64,000 bases of DNA from Xenopus tropicalis (taxonomy: Eukaryota; Chordata; Amphibia; Anura; Pipidae). The stretch's first letter is position 1; each line of letters starts with the position of its first letter. The stretch lies in NCBI RefSeq assembly GCF_000004195.4, contig NC_030677.2, forward strand, positions 199,491,743 through 199,555,742, read 5' to 3'. Both the position numbers and the translations under genes were made by a program. Below, one piece after another: positions 1 to 11,734 of this stretch. The notes under the pieces were generated by a model. It was not told the origin of the DNA, did not search any database, and saw nothing but the letters and a program-made list of their open reading frames with translations.

Positions 1-432
1 ACAAAGCGTTAAGGAATTCAGAAATGTTCGTATTCTCTGTGCAAACTACAATTTTTTTCATGGGAATTTACCTAAAACCACAAAAAATTTGTGGAATTTT
101 AAAGAAATTTTCTCATACATCTCGAAATGTTCTATAATTAAGAAAAAATCCGAATTTATTTAAAAATTTAGTAAATGGGCCCCTACGTATCTTAATAAAA
201 AAAATTTGTCCGGCGACTCGGCCTGTGTTTTAGATTTCTGCCCCCTTATGTGACTGAGTTTGAAACCTCTAGTCTAAATGGATCTCGACATCTCTAATAT
301 TAAAAACTAATATTAATTGTGCTTTCTTGGTAACATTGTAACTCTAATAAGCTGATGGCAATCTTTAATTTGCACAAATTTGGCAAAACTGATATGTGAT
401 TTGTCAAAATTGATATTCCATAATAATTAGAT
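1..432. other. AT-rich DNA without recognisable feature
   Basis: No exon, RNA gene or repeat family recognised. Confidence 0.5.
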
Positions 433-822
433 TTAAGGTGGCCATACACGAGCAGATCCACTCGCTTGGCGATGTCGCCAAGCGAGCGGATCTTCCCCCG
501 ATATCCCCACCTACGGGTGGGCGATATCGGGGAGCATTTAGGTAAAAAAAAAAATAATCCGATCGTTTGGCCCTGGGGCCAAACGATCGGATTATGTGGG
601 CGGCAATGGGGCAGTCGGATCGGGGACCGCATCAACGAGCCGATGCGGTCCCCGATCCGGCCGGATTTTCTAACCTGGCCGATCGAGATCTGGCCAATTT
701 CAGGCCAGATATCGGTCGGCCAGGCCTCTCTGCTCTCCCCATACACGGGCCGATTAGCTGCCGAATCGGTCCAAGGGACCGATATCAGCAGCTATAGTCG
801 GCCCGTGTATGGGGACCTTTAG
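433..822 (+). mobile_element. hairpin-array MITE, reference copy (390 bp)
   Basis: Starts TTAAGGTGGCCATACACG and ends CGTGTATGGGGACCTTTA, so it fits a TTAA-targeting non-autonomous element. Almost all of it folds into six consecutive hairpins: 455-492, 496-532, 556-593, 616-659 (18-bp arms GGGGACCGCATC-type, 8-nt loop), 678-722, and 737-814. Because it is palindromic it yields open frames on both strands (148 and 118 codons) that do not encode a gene. Superfamily is uncertain: TTAAGG ends suggest Kolobok/T2-like, but piggyBac also uses TTAA. Confidence 0.85.
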
Positions 823-1520
823 ACCATACAATGTAACTAGGTGGCAATATATTTAGAACTAAGGGTACATCTCTCATAGGATCCTAGCTTGTAGCAACTC
901 GCTGGTGAAAATGAAAGTCAAATCCTTTTCCAGATAAGTCAGTTCCCAGTTTTCCCTACAGAGTTCGGCCAGGTACCACTATGCGATGAAAGGCTTATAA
1001 ATAAAAACAATGACAATTTTTTCTTTTGCAAAAGATACAGCTGAATGGTTTTTCCTATAGTTTCTGACAGCCTGTCGGGCAGGAGCAGTTAAGGACTGAC
1101 AGCTGAAGCCCATATGATACATAACACTGTTGGGCCATGCCATATAGTGTGTCCTTCAAAGGCAGCTGTCAGGTATAAGATGCAAAATAGTCAGTGTATG
1201 AATGTTGTCCAATACCTTCTATTAAGGTGGTCCAAGGGCAAAAAAATAGCACTGCCATGACAGCACAGGGCGAGCGCAGCGAAGCAGGATAAATATAAGT
1301 ACAAATTCTCAAATGAACTCCAAGTTTTGTTCTATGAACTACAATATGTCAACACAGTAAGACCTTTATGCGTGGATTGCTTCCCAGCTGGATATGTATT
1401 GCAATATAACATCTAGATTACACCCCAGCAGCATCTGGATTGGAACAATAGATATACAGCTTTGTTACCCTGTGTGGGTATCTACTGAGCTCTGAAGGAT
1501 AAAATATCTTGCCTGAGTGC
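823..1520. other. intergenic DNA, nothing recognised
   Basis: No coding similarity, array or transposon end seen. Confidence 0.5.
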
Positions 1521-1704
1521 TTAAAGGAGAACTAAAGCCTAACTAAAGAAGTAGGGCAGAAATATTGTACATTATGTTTTGTGCTTCTGTACCAGCCCAA
1601 GGCACCCACAGCCCTTTAGCAGGGAAGATCTGTGCCTCCAAATATGCCCCAGTAGCCCCCATCTGCTTTTCTGCTGATTCCCTGCTCTATGCTGCTGTCA
1701 CTTA

Positions 1705-3874
1705 CCTGAGCTTAGGGGCCCACTCACTATATACTGTATATATACAATATAAATGTCACAGTATAACCTGAGCTTAGGGGCCCACTCACTATATACTGTA
1801 TATATACACTATAAATGTCACAGTATAACCTGAGCTTAGGGGCCCACTCACTATACACTGTATATATACAATATAAATGTCACAGTATAACCTGAGCTTA
1901 GGGGCCCGCTCACTATATACTGTATATATACAATATAAATGTCACAGTATAACCTGAGCTTAGGGGCCCACTCACTATACACTGTATATATACAATATAA
2001 ATGTCACAGTATAACCTGAGCTTAGGGGCCTGCTCACTATATACTGTATATATACAATATAAATGTCACAGTATAACCTGAGCTTAGGGGCCCACTCACT
2101 ATACACTGTATATATACAATATAAATGTCACAGTATAACCTGAGCTTAGGGGCCCACTCACTATATACTGTATATATACAATATAAATGTCACAGTATAA
2201 CCTGAGCTTAGGGGCCCACTCACTATATACTGTATATATACAATATAAATGTCACAGTATAACCTGAGCTTAGGGGCCCACTCACTATATACTGTATATA
2301 TACAATATAAATGTCACAGTATAACCTGAGCTTAGGGACCCACTCACTATATACTGTATATATACAATATAAATGTCACAGTATAACCTGAGCTTAGGGG
2401 CCCGCTCACTATATACTGTATATATACAATATAAATGTCACAGTATAACCTGAGCTTAGGGGCCCACTCACTATATACTGTATATATACAATATAAATGT
2501 CACAGTATAACCTGAGCTTAGGGGCCCACTCACTATACACTGTATATATACAATATAAATGTCACAGTATAACCTGAGCTTAGGGGCCCGCTCACTATAT
2601 ACTGTATATATACAATATAAATGTCACAGTATAACCTGAGCTTAGGGCCCCACTCACTATATACTGTATATATACAATATAAATGTCACAGTATAACCTG
2701 AGCTTAGGGGCCCGCTCACTATATACAGTATATATACAATATAAATGTCAAAGTATAACCTGAGCTTAGGGCCCCACTCACTATATACTGTATATATACA
2801 ATATAAATGTCACAGTATAACCTGAGCTTAGGGGCCCGCTCACTATATACAGTATATATACAATATAAATGTCACAGTATAACCTGAGCTTAGGGGCCCA
2901 CTCACTATATACTGTATATATACACTATAAATGTCACAGTATAACCTGAGCTTAGGGGCCCGCTCACTATATACAGTATATATACAATATAAATGTCACA
3001 GTATAACCTGAGCTTAGGGGCCCACTCACTATATACTGTATATATACAATATAAATGTCACAGTATAACCTGAGCTTAGGGACCTACTCACTATATACTG
3101 TATATATACAATATAAATGTCACAGTATAACCTGAGCTTAGGGGCCCACTCACTATATACAGTATATATACAATATAAATGTCACAGTATAACCTGAGCT
3201 TAGGGGCCCACTCACTATATACTGTATATATACAATATAAATGTCACAGTATAACCTGAGCTTAGGGGCCCACTCACTATATACTGTATATATACAATAT
3301 AAATGTCCCAGTATAACCTGAGCTTAGGGGCCCACTCACTATATACTGTATATATACACTATAAATGTCACAGTATAACCTGAGCTTAGGGGCCCACTCA
3401 CTATATACTGTATATATACAATATAAATGTCACAGTATAACCTGAGCTTAGGGGCCCACTCACTATATACTGTATATATACAATATAAATGTCACAGTAT
3501 AACCTGAGCTTAGGGGCCCACTCACTATATACTGTATATATACAATATAAATGTCACAGTATAACCTGAGCTTAGGGGCCCACTCACTATATACTGTATA
3601 TATACAATATAAATGTCACAGTATAACCTGAGCTTAGGGGCCCACTCACTATATACTGTATATATACAATATAAATGTCACAGTATAACCTGAGCTTAGG
3701 GGCCCGCTCACTATATACAGTATATATACAATATAAATGTCACAGTATAACCTGAGCTTAGGGGCCCACTCACTATATACTGTATATATACAATATAAAT
3801 GTCACAGTATAACCTGAGCTTAGGGGCCCACTCACTATATACTGTATATATAGAATACATATGTCACATTATAT
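1705..3874 (+). repeat. 62-bp minisatellite, 35 copies
   Basis: Units begin cctgagcttaggggccc at 1705, 1767, 1829 and so on to 3813. (3813-1705)/62 is exactly 34, so no net insertion or deletion separates first and last unit. Variants: cccActc/cccGctc, atataC/ataCaC, and a T/A change at the centre of the palindrome TATATACWGTATATA. Units 15-21 alternate A and G at the first site, and units 16 and 18 share gccccactc, a local 124-bp dimer. It arises from a segment normally present once in the host T2 element. Confidence 0.97.
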
Positions 3875-3924
3875 GGCTATTTAGTAATTAATACAAATAA
3901 TTGGGAATACAGGGTTATGGGAGA

Positions 3925-4137
3925 TAGCTCTTAGTACAAGTTGATCCAGGGACTGGTCCGATTGCCATCTTTGAGTCAGGAAGGAATTTTTTCCCCTCTC
4001 CTGCAAATTAGAGAGACTTCAGATGGGTTTTTTGCCTTCTTCTGGATCAACTAGCAGTTAGACAGGTTATACATAGGCATTAAGGTTGAACGTGATGGAA
4101 GTGTGTCTTTTTTCAACCTAACTTACTATGTTTCTAT
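3925..4137 (+). mobile_element. CR1/L2-type LINE 3' tail inserted in the T2 element
   Basis: Begins gttatgggagatagctctta and ends in the cttactatgtttctatgtt tail common in frog LINE 3' ends. The same sequence is present in reverse at 58484-58600. T2 sequence resumes afterwards (taattactacatggcagc), so the LINE copy landed in the MITE. Confidence 0.75.
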
Positions 4138-4510
4138 GTTACTAATTACTACATGGCAGCTCAGAAACCAGTGCAAGTAGCATCAGAATGTAATAATCAG
4201 CCATGTAGAATCAGTTCATATGACAGGTCAACATCATTTTCTGCAGGATAATTTGCGACGACCCCTAAGCTCAACTTTTCAACAGTTGCCCAGAGCCCAC
4301 TGAGCATGTGCAGTGTCACAGACACTTTCCAAGATGGGGAGCTCCTGTAACAAGTCTGAAGTCTTGGATTATTGCTGCTATTGAGATGCTGAAACTTTAG
4401 GCTGGTGCAGTAAATTCAGCCTTCCCAGGCTTTCCTAGAGCAGATTTAGATCCACAACACAACACATCTGTATTTAATGGGAAGCCTTTATTTCCACTTT
4501 AAATATTTGG

Positions 4511-5231
4511 GGTAAGTACTACTGATATGCTACTATACTTAAAGTGCTTTTTTAAAGATATTATCCAGGGGATTATGCAGGGGATAATCAGCATATTATA
4601 GGGATTTCAAAAGGTTTCCCAACATGTAGCATTTAGTAGCTTTTTTTCCATAGAGAATATTTTGCATAGCAAATGCCTAAAGGACAAGCTAATTATTCAC
4701 CATCAATAAAATCTGAAGGGCTGGAATCTTTCTCATTAATTAAATGTCTTGCACGTGGAAACAACTTTGATTACTGTCACTCTTCTCTCTTTTATTTTAT
4801 ACTGTTATTTATTATTACCTCTCGCTCAAATAATTGCTTATGTTTATCAGATGTGTATTTTGGTAAGGGGTGCCTGATGAAAATGCTATAAATACAGTAT
4901 GTGCCATGAATGTTCCCTTGCTGACATTTGCTAAATAATGCAATACATTTTTGTTAGGAAGAGTCTCACAGCGCTAGAAATAAAATGTATTTTCCGCGGC
5001 AAACAAATCATTTCTAAATTATTCATGTTCTTTTATTCTAACGCTACTAATTTTGGGACATTGTTAAACAAACTCAGTTAGTTTGAATTCAATTAGTTTC
5101 AGGAAAACTTTTTGCTGGCCAGAAGGTCGTATGATAAAATGTGTTCCCTACATAGTCAGTAGCTGCCAGAGGTGGGTGGGAATTGTCTATTCTTATATAT
5201 CCAAGTAGCCATGAGTGTTATAAACGGACTC
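4511..5231. other. AT-rich DNA, nothing recognised
   Basis: A 72-codon frame at 4673-4891 lacks any recognisable domain and is treated as chance. Confidence 0.5.
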
Positions 5232-5618
5232 TTAAGGTCTCCATACACGGGCCGATTCTAGCTGCTGATATCGGTCCCTTAGACCGACGGGCCTGCCCAA
5301 CCGATATCTGGCCTGAAATCAGCCAGATCTCGATAGGGCAGGTTAGAAAACCTAGTCGGATCGGGGACCGCATAGGAAACGTTGGTCCGGGGAGCTGATT
5401 CTGTCCCCGATCCGACTAGATTTTCTAACCTGCCCTATCGAGATCTGGCTGATTTCAGACCGACTTTTCCTATGCCCGTTGTTATAACGGGCCAAACGAT
5501 AGAATTATCCTGGATTCTCCCAATATCGCCCACCCGTAGGTGGGGATGTCAGGAGAAGATCCGCTCGCTTGGCGACATCACCAAGTGAGCGGATCTGCCC
5601 GTGTATGGGGACCTTTAA
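5232..5618 (-). mobile_element. hairpin-array MITE, reverse copy
   Basis: TTAA at 5232-5235 and 5615-5618. Same hairpin modules as the 433-822 copy in reverse order, but with changed central loops (around 5370-5400 and 5460-5490). An older or divergent subfamily member. Confidence 0.85.
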
Positions 5619-6050
5619 CTGGAGAGAATAAAAAAAAGAAAAAACAAATGGAAGAAGGAGATGTCCACTTTCTGGTCTTCAAGTCATTATCAGTAACTAC
5701 TACACCCATCGCTCTTCGGATGCCAGGGAGACAGCTGAAGAGTTGGTGGTTGGTGGTTGAACATTAGATAGAATTGAGTAGAAATAAGTCTAAAGTATCT
5801 TAATCTTGAAAACCTTTCACCATTGGGGGACTTTTATCTGGAGAGAATAAAAAAAGGAAAAAACAAATGGAAGAAGGAGATGTCCACTTTCTGATCTTCA
5901 AGTCATTATCAGTAACTACTACACCCATCGCTCTTCAGATGCCAGGGAGACAGCTGAAGAGTTGGTGGTTGAACATTAGATAGCATCGAGTAGAAATAAG
6001 TCTAAAGTATCTTGCCTAAAGTATCTGAATCTTGAAAACCTTTCACCACT
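5606..6050 (+). repeat. tandem duplication of ~219 bp beside the MITE end
   Basis: The ggagagaataaaaaaa segment at 5621 recurs at 5840, and both copies run to gaaaacctttcacca. Copy 2 begins with gggggacttttatctgg, which resembles the MITE terminus plus flank gggacctttaactgg of copy 1. Copy 2 has lost one gttggtg and gained an internal gcctaaagtatct. Confidence 0.9.
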
Positions 6051-6534
6051 CAACTGAGCATCTTCTTCAATACATTAACCAACATCCAATCACACTGGTT
6101 CTACTGAACTATTCAGTTAGGTGTTGGCTGAAACTCACAAGGGGATGAAAGGGTGATCAAGTCAGTCAGGTCTTTTTCCAATGTACTGGAAAATGTGATA
6201 CTGCCACAGTAAGCATGTCACACCTTCACACCTCTGTCAAACCATTGTCTTCCCAGTTCAAAATATTATTGATATTGCTGTCCTTTAGATATAGATAGAG
6301 TCTAGTCCTGAGGAGTTAGCACTCCTGTATTGGGTTATTCTCTTACAGAGCTGTTGCTTAGTCCCCCCCCAGTGAATAGATCCTTGCACCAGCATGAAAC
6401 GCTATCTTATTAATCCTGAGTCTAGAATTTTAGTGTTATTGATATTTTTTCCACCATTTTTATATCCAAACTCTCTTCTATTTATATCTGATTTATCTTC
6501 AGTCATTTGAGCCACAACGTGTGTACAGTATGTC
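6051..6534. other. intergenic DNA, nothing recognised
   Basis: No feature seen apart from a short poly-C run near 6363. Confidence 0.5.
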
Positions 6535-7343
6535 TTAGGGTGAAGACACACAGAGCTACTAGTAGCAGCTACTTGTCATGACAAGTGCTGATAATTTACT
6601 GATAATTATCTTGAATAAATAGGGTGAACCTTTATTAATATTAATCATTTGTATTCATTGACATTAATAACAAATATTAACACATACGCAGGACCAATGA
6701 TAAAACCTTCTGATAAACTGTTAGTGAGCAATAACTTTGGTTTTGGTGCAAGACCCTCAAGTGATGATCCAAATGTCCTGGCACTCATTCAGGAGTCCTA
6801 GGTGAAGCTTCTATCATATGGTGGAGGCTCCCTTTTATACCAGAATTCTTAGCAAACCCCCCAATGCCAAGTGCTGACTTGTGCAATATTATGTGCAAAC
6901 TTTTGTCATTAACAAAAGATCTAACTAACTTTGTAGAAGGCCTATTTGTTGCTATAATAAGTTGTACATAGAGTGTATTGTCTATCACAATACACTGCTG
7001 TCGGTTTGTTAATTCCAAGGATATTTGCTGGGTAACAATACCTGTGTTTTCTGTTTACCCTGCACTACACATAGAACAAAGACATTGTACCTTGAACATT
7101 GGACAATAGCTATCCCCAAATCTGCTGCTTTTACTTGACTCAAACCTAAGATTTGATTCATTTAGTATATCAAAGCAGATGTATATATTGTAAATCGTTA
7201 TAAAATCAACAGAAAATACACTTTGCTACATGTCTCTACATGAGAGGCAATTCTCAGTATTGTCTATGGCCGGGTATTTTCTGGCATTTTGTAGCCCTGA
7301 CAAGTAGCTGCTACTAAGTAGCTTTGTCTCTCTTCACCCTTTA
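6535..7343. mobile_element. candidate ~0.8-kb element with long inverted ends
   Basis: Left end ttagggtgaagacacacaga, then gctactagtagcagctacttgt. The right end carries the inverse (acaagtagctgctact ... cttcaccctttag). A compact foldback of the same ends occurs at 36701-36795. The interior shows no coding capacity. Confidence 0.55.
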
Positions 7344-7369
7344 GGAGGCAGAAAAACACGCCCTTGTAG

Positions 7370-7663
7370 TCATACACGCTAAGATCCACTCGCTTGGCGA
7401 GGTTGCCAAGCATGCGGATCTTCTCCCGATACCACCACCTGGGGGGCGATATCGGGCTAATTCAGTCGTTTGGCCCTGGGGCCAATGAGGCCCCCGATGA
7501 GGTCCCCGATCCGACTAATTTTCTAACCTGCCTGAGATCTGGCCAATTTCAGGCCAGATGGCGGTCGGGCAGGCACATTGTTAGTGCCCATACAGGGGCC
7601 CATAATCTGCTGAATCAGTGTAAGGGACCAATATCGGCAGCTAGAATCGGCCCGTGTACAATT
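7370..7663 (+). mobile_element. hairpin-array MITE, degenerate copy
   Basis: Catacacgctaagatccactcgcttggcga hairpin, gatatcggg, the tttggccctggggcca hairpin, and a terminal atcggcccgtgta. Lacks clean ends. Confidence 0.75.
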
Positions 7664-8789
7664 GCCTGCACCTAAACTCATTGAATTGTTCTAAAAAATA
7701 GTGCTAAAGAACAAAAACTTTGCATAAAATGAAATATTGAAATAAAATGTATTGATTTTATAGTGTTTTTAAATATGACTACATTCCATAAAATGCAATT
7801 CCAATAAATGTATTAATTATGTTTTTTCATATATATTTTATTTATTAATTCTTTTATTCCATACTTGTAAAAGCTTTTTGCTCAGATATAAAATAGCTCC
7901 TTTATACTGAGTAAAAAATAAATGTAAAGAATATAAAACTTTGGTTTGGGAAAAAAATCATATATTTTGCTTTTCAAGCTTCCTTTATTTGCTAACACAC
8001 AATGAGCAATCATTCCATATACCTAGGCTGACGTCCATATTGCAATGGCATTATGCTCAAGATTAGTAAAATTGCATTCCCAGGCCCAGAATAATAAATG
8101 GATAATCAGGTTACCATAGTTATCTAAAAAAGGTCCAACTGTTTTTATAATGTAAAATGGGCAAAACAGAAAAATAATAAAAGTAGAAACTACTCTAAAG
8201 TAGCAATTAATCAAGAGTACAATGTATTCTTTTCAAATGAATAGCAGATTGACAAGATGTCTGATTTTATGAGTTTAGACTTTTTTTTCCTTCTACAAGC
8301 ACAAAAAGTTTCCTTTAATAAATGCTTGATCCTTAATTGAACGCCCTTTTTGCAAACTGGAAAATTAGCCTGGTCTCTTTGTACCCTTTGTGATAAGTCA
8401 CATTACTTCACCTTGGTAAAAGGGCAGAAAAGCAATTTGCTGAAATAATGGCCATTTAGAGTATTATATTTATTAAAATGAAGTAAAATACAAAAACATT
8501 AATTTTTTGACTAAAAATGCCGAAAGCTGTTACATAACACCAGTTCTTTTACATTGCAAACACAGATCTATGTGTATCTTACAGCCCCCTGGCTATTGAT
8601 GTACTAAAGTTCTGGCAAGTCTGGCTCCTGGATCCCAAATTTGGGCCTGGATTGTTCTTCTTCCTCTTGCTCTGGCCAATCAACTCTTTCAAATAAGAAC
8701 CCCAAGGGGCACTTGCTAAATTACTTGCAGGTGCATTAAATGTTTCTACCCAAATGGTCCCAGAAGGCAAGAAGGTGGCCATTCCAGCT
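7664..8789. other. AT-rich DNA, nothing recognised
   Basis: Long AT-rich stretch (7700-8570). A moderately GC-richer piece at 8579-8782 has an open frame on the - strand with no recognisable family. Confidence 0.45.
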
Positions 8790-9528
8790 CATGTTCCAAA
8801 GTCTCCAAAGTAGATTCCCATCTTTGATTTTGTTATAAGTGTCAGTGGCACTGCACATGCTCAGTGAACTCTGGCGGCAGTTGAGAAGATAAACTTAGGG
8901 ATCGTCACAAATAATCAAGCAAAAAATGAGGTTTGCCTGTCATATAATCAGGTGCTACAGGGCTGATTATTAAATTATCATGCTAATTTTACTGGTTTCA
9001 GAGCTGCCATGTACTAATATTTATTATTTATTAATCAGCCTTGTATTGTGACTAGTGATGAGCGAATCTGTCCCGTTTCTCTTTGCCGAAAAATTTGCAA
9101 AATGGTGAAAATTTTGGGAAACGTCGAAAATGTTGCGCGACAAAAAAAAATTGTCGCCCACGACTATTCTTTTGATGCGCGACTATTCTTTTGACACACG
9201 CGACTATTTATTTTGACGCAAGACTATTCTTTTGACGCCTGCGACTATTTATTTTGACGCAAGACTATTCTTTTGGCGCGGGTGACAATTTTTGGATGTG
9301 CGGCAAATTTTTCCGCGGCAAATTCTTTCATCCGTTTCGCAAAACAATCCGCCAATGGTGAAACGTGGAAATTTGCCGCAAATCCATGCCTGGCCCTGGG
9401 GGCATCTTTGGAGGCACAGATCTTCCCTGCTAAAGGGCTGTAGGTCCCTTGGGCTGGTACAGAAGCACAAAACATAATATAAAACATTTCTGACCTACTT
9501 CTTTGGTTAAGCTTTAGTTCTCCTTTAA
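8790..9528 (-). mobile_element. T2-type MITE, reverse copy split by a hAT-like element
   Basis: Right end ggctttagttctccttta-type (here agctttagttctcctttaa near 9510-9528) is the reverse of the 1521 left end. 8830-9050 matches 4140-4330 in reverse. Only one copy of the 62-bp segment lies here, the unexpanded state. The left end is not intact. Confidence 0.75.
9053..9390 (+). mobile_element. hAT-like MITE fragment with short tandem repeat
   Basis: Begins tagtgatgagcgaatctgtc like the complete copy at 10839 and shares its catttcgcaaatccatgcc-type 3' part, but lacks the final inverted end. Inside, 9160-9290 is a degenerate ~29-bp repeat of gcgactattcttttgacgc. Confidence 0.65.
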
Positions 9529-10830
9529 AGGTGGACTACTGTGAAAAAAATTACAATCAGCTCCATCTAATGGAAATAAGAGTATTTCTAAATATAACCA
9601 ATTAAAAGCCTGTACTGTTTTTGGAATAATCAAATTAATTTACAGTATCCCACGCTCAGCAATCTGTCTCTCTACATGCAGCTTTGTGTCAGAGTCTGTT
9701 ATTTTGAAGGACAGTTAGCTCTAACACACTGTCTAAGCACATGTACACAGCAATGTACATGACCTAATCTGACTGTGACTTCTGCAAGAAAAGGACAGAT
9801 TGCTGATAAAGAGTGTAACAACCTGTTGTTGAGGGACCCTGGGAGTCAGGTGAACCTACTCCATTATAACCAGGAGGCAAGCATGAGGCAATATCATAGT
9901 TGGGAACTGGCTACAGAACAAGGCAGGTGGCAAGAATCAAAACCAGGTCAAAAACAGGAAGATCAAGATCAAACTAAAGGCTTAGGCAGGATCTGTAAAC
10001 AGAAGCCATCTTTTACCTTTTAACCCCAGGTAGCAGTTGATGCTACTGAGATATCAGTTGGGAGTAGAGGTCAAGTTGCATGTCATTGGCTGCTGAAAAG
10101 GCAATTTGCTAGAAAAGCAATTACATGAACATGACCCAGTTTCCCTTCACAAACACTTTATCCCAGCTGTAAGCACTCACGGCTTTCAGGTCTGCATAAG
10201 ATGTTCACAGATCTTTATTCGGTACCTATATCAACGCGTTTCGATCCACCTAGGATTGTGGTCAGGGTAGAGACGGGAAGTGAAGCGATATTCCCCTTCC
10301 TAGGGTAATATCAGACTTTCCATTGGCTAATGCCAAATGAATACGAATACGGGTACCAAAAGATGTTACACATTTACTCACAAAATATAGGCCAAAGGGC
10401 ACATAATGCAGTAAATCGCATGTTCAGATATGTCTGTAACAAATATAAACCCTTTCCTATTATGAGAATGGGAAAAAGTATTGCCTATAAGCAAGCATCC
10501 GCAGGTCTTACAGCCCACACATTAGTCCTTAACCAAGTACCCAGATTCTTAGTGCTCTATCAAAAGAAACACAGGATTTCATGTCTCCTTTTTTGTAAAC
10601 ATGTTCTAGGGTGTCTGACTTCCTCTCTCAGAAAAATCCTTCATTCCCAGGAGGCCAGAGTCTGCTCCTCTCTCCCTTCTCCTGCTCCCCCCTCCCATAA
10701 GAATTCATAAAACTCACTCCCCCATCCCTTAGAAATGATTGGTTGCCCTGGGCAACATCACCGGTAATGCTTCACTCCACTTTTTACACAGCATGATAAA
10801 TATATCCCTGGAGTTCTCGTTTGCAATTAA
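9529..10830. other. intergenic DNA, nothing recognised
   Basis: Frames at 9775-10023 and 10330-10710 show no domain, no codon-bias contrast and no splice context; treated as chance. 10180-10280 has the look of a dispersed repeat (cgcgtttcgatccacc), family unknown. Confidence 0.45.
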
Positions 10831-10838
10831 ATCATAAC

Positions 10839-11113
10839 TAGCGTTGAGCGAATCTGTCCCGTTTAGCTTCGGTGAAAATTTTGCAAATCTTTGAAAAGAT
10901 TTGTGCAACGGCAAAAAATTTGCAAAACGATGCAAGTTGCAAGTTCTTTTCCGCATTCGGCAATTTTTTTTTTTTTTGACACAGTACATTTTTGATGCGG
11001 GCAAATTTTTCCACGCCAAATTTTGCCGTCTGTTTCATGAATAAATACGCCTATGGCGAAATATGGAAATTCATCGCAAATCCATGCCTACTGAATTATT
11101 TCGCCCATCACTA
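10839..11113. mobile_element. hAT-type MITE with 8-bp target duplication
   Basis: Ends TAGCGTTGAGCGAAT and TTTCGCCCATCACTA. Flanked by ATCATAAC (10831-10838) and ATGATAAC (11114-11121), an 8-bp duplication with one mismatch, as expected for hAT. Confidence 0.8.
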
Positions 11114-11279
11114 ATGATAACTTATAATCCAACAAACAAAAATACAACTTTTCATACATCCTGCTGTCTTTAAGTTCTGGTGTTTTGTAGGGATATCTGT
11201 TAATAATCCCTCACTTTGATGATATGAGATAATTAATAGTAATTGAGGTATAATTCTAATAAAATCCTGGAAGAGGTTG

Positions 11280-11734
11280 TTAAAAGAGAAGGAAAGGCTA
11301 ATAAAGAGTTAATCTCAAGCTGCAGGCATACCTTCAGTTCTCTCAATAGTGCCCTTAAGTCTCCCCATATTTCTCCTGTTCAGATGAGCCAGGAAAATTA
11401 CACTGAGCAGTGTAAAGAAAGTTCCCATAATGCCTCACTCCTGCACCAAGACCAGCGTGCATGCTCAGTTTGTAAGACTATGAGGAAGCTTCCTGCTGAT
11501 TGGCTCAGATCCACATTAATAAGGGGGAGGGAGTGAGTTCTTAGCATTCTTGAGGGAGGGGGGAGCAGGAGAGGGGAAAGAGGAGAGAGCGGCGTGTCTC
11601 TGGCACAGGAAAACAGACAAGAAATCCTGTTTCTTTTGACAGAGGACTGCAATATTACTGTAAGTGCTTATAGCTGTATTTACATAGACTTTTCTATAAC
11701 GCTTACTTAGTTTTTCCCTTTCCTTCTCCTTTAA
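11280..11734 (+). mobile_element. T2-type MITE (455 bp)
   Basis: TTAA at both ends; ends aaaagagaaggaaagg and cctttccttctccttt are inverted. Same family as 12833-13258 (shared ggagcaggagaggggaaagaggagag). Confidence 0.85.

Larger units (their letters stand above)
1521..4510 (+). mobile_element. T2-type (Kolobok) MITE enlarged by an internal array and a LINE insertion
   Basis: Left end TTAAAGGAGAACTAAAGCC, the T2 signature (TTAAAGGRR). The body matches, in reverse, the copy at 8790-9528 (for example the cccactgagcatgtg region near 4290 and the gcttctgtaccagccc region near 1585). The usual ~700-bp element is lengthened by a 35-copy tandem repeat and interrupted by a LINE tail. The right end is not cleanly resolved; it is placed near the tttccactttaaatat stretch at about 4500. 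Confidence 0.75.

Noticed and set aside
300..822. Open frames of 148 and 118 codons on both strands at 300-822 (and matching ones at 33167-33794)
   Set aside because: They lie in the palindromic MITE; both strands stay open because the hairpins mirror each other. The same frames recur with the repeat.
1705..3874. Regular array resembling a CRISPR
   Set aside because: Units abut with no unique spacers and the genome is vertebrate; it is a minisatellite in a MITE.
8579..8782. 67-codon - strand frame starting MATFLPSG
   Set aside because: Looks superficially protein-like but no family is recognised and no exon borders fit; not enough to call.
10330..10710. 126-codon frame on the + strand
   Set aside because: No recognisable domain, no codon signature, no neighbouring exons; chance in AT-rich DNA.
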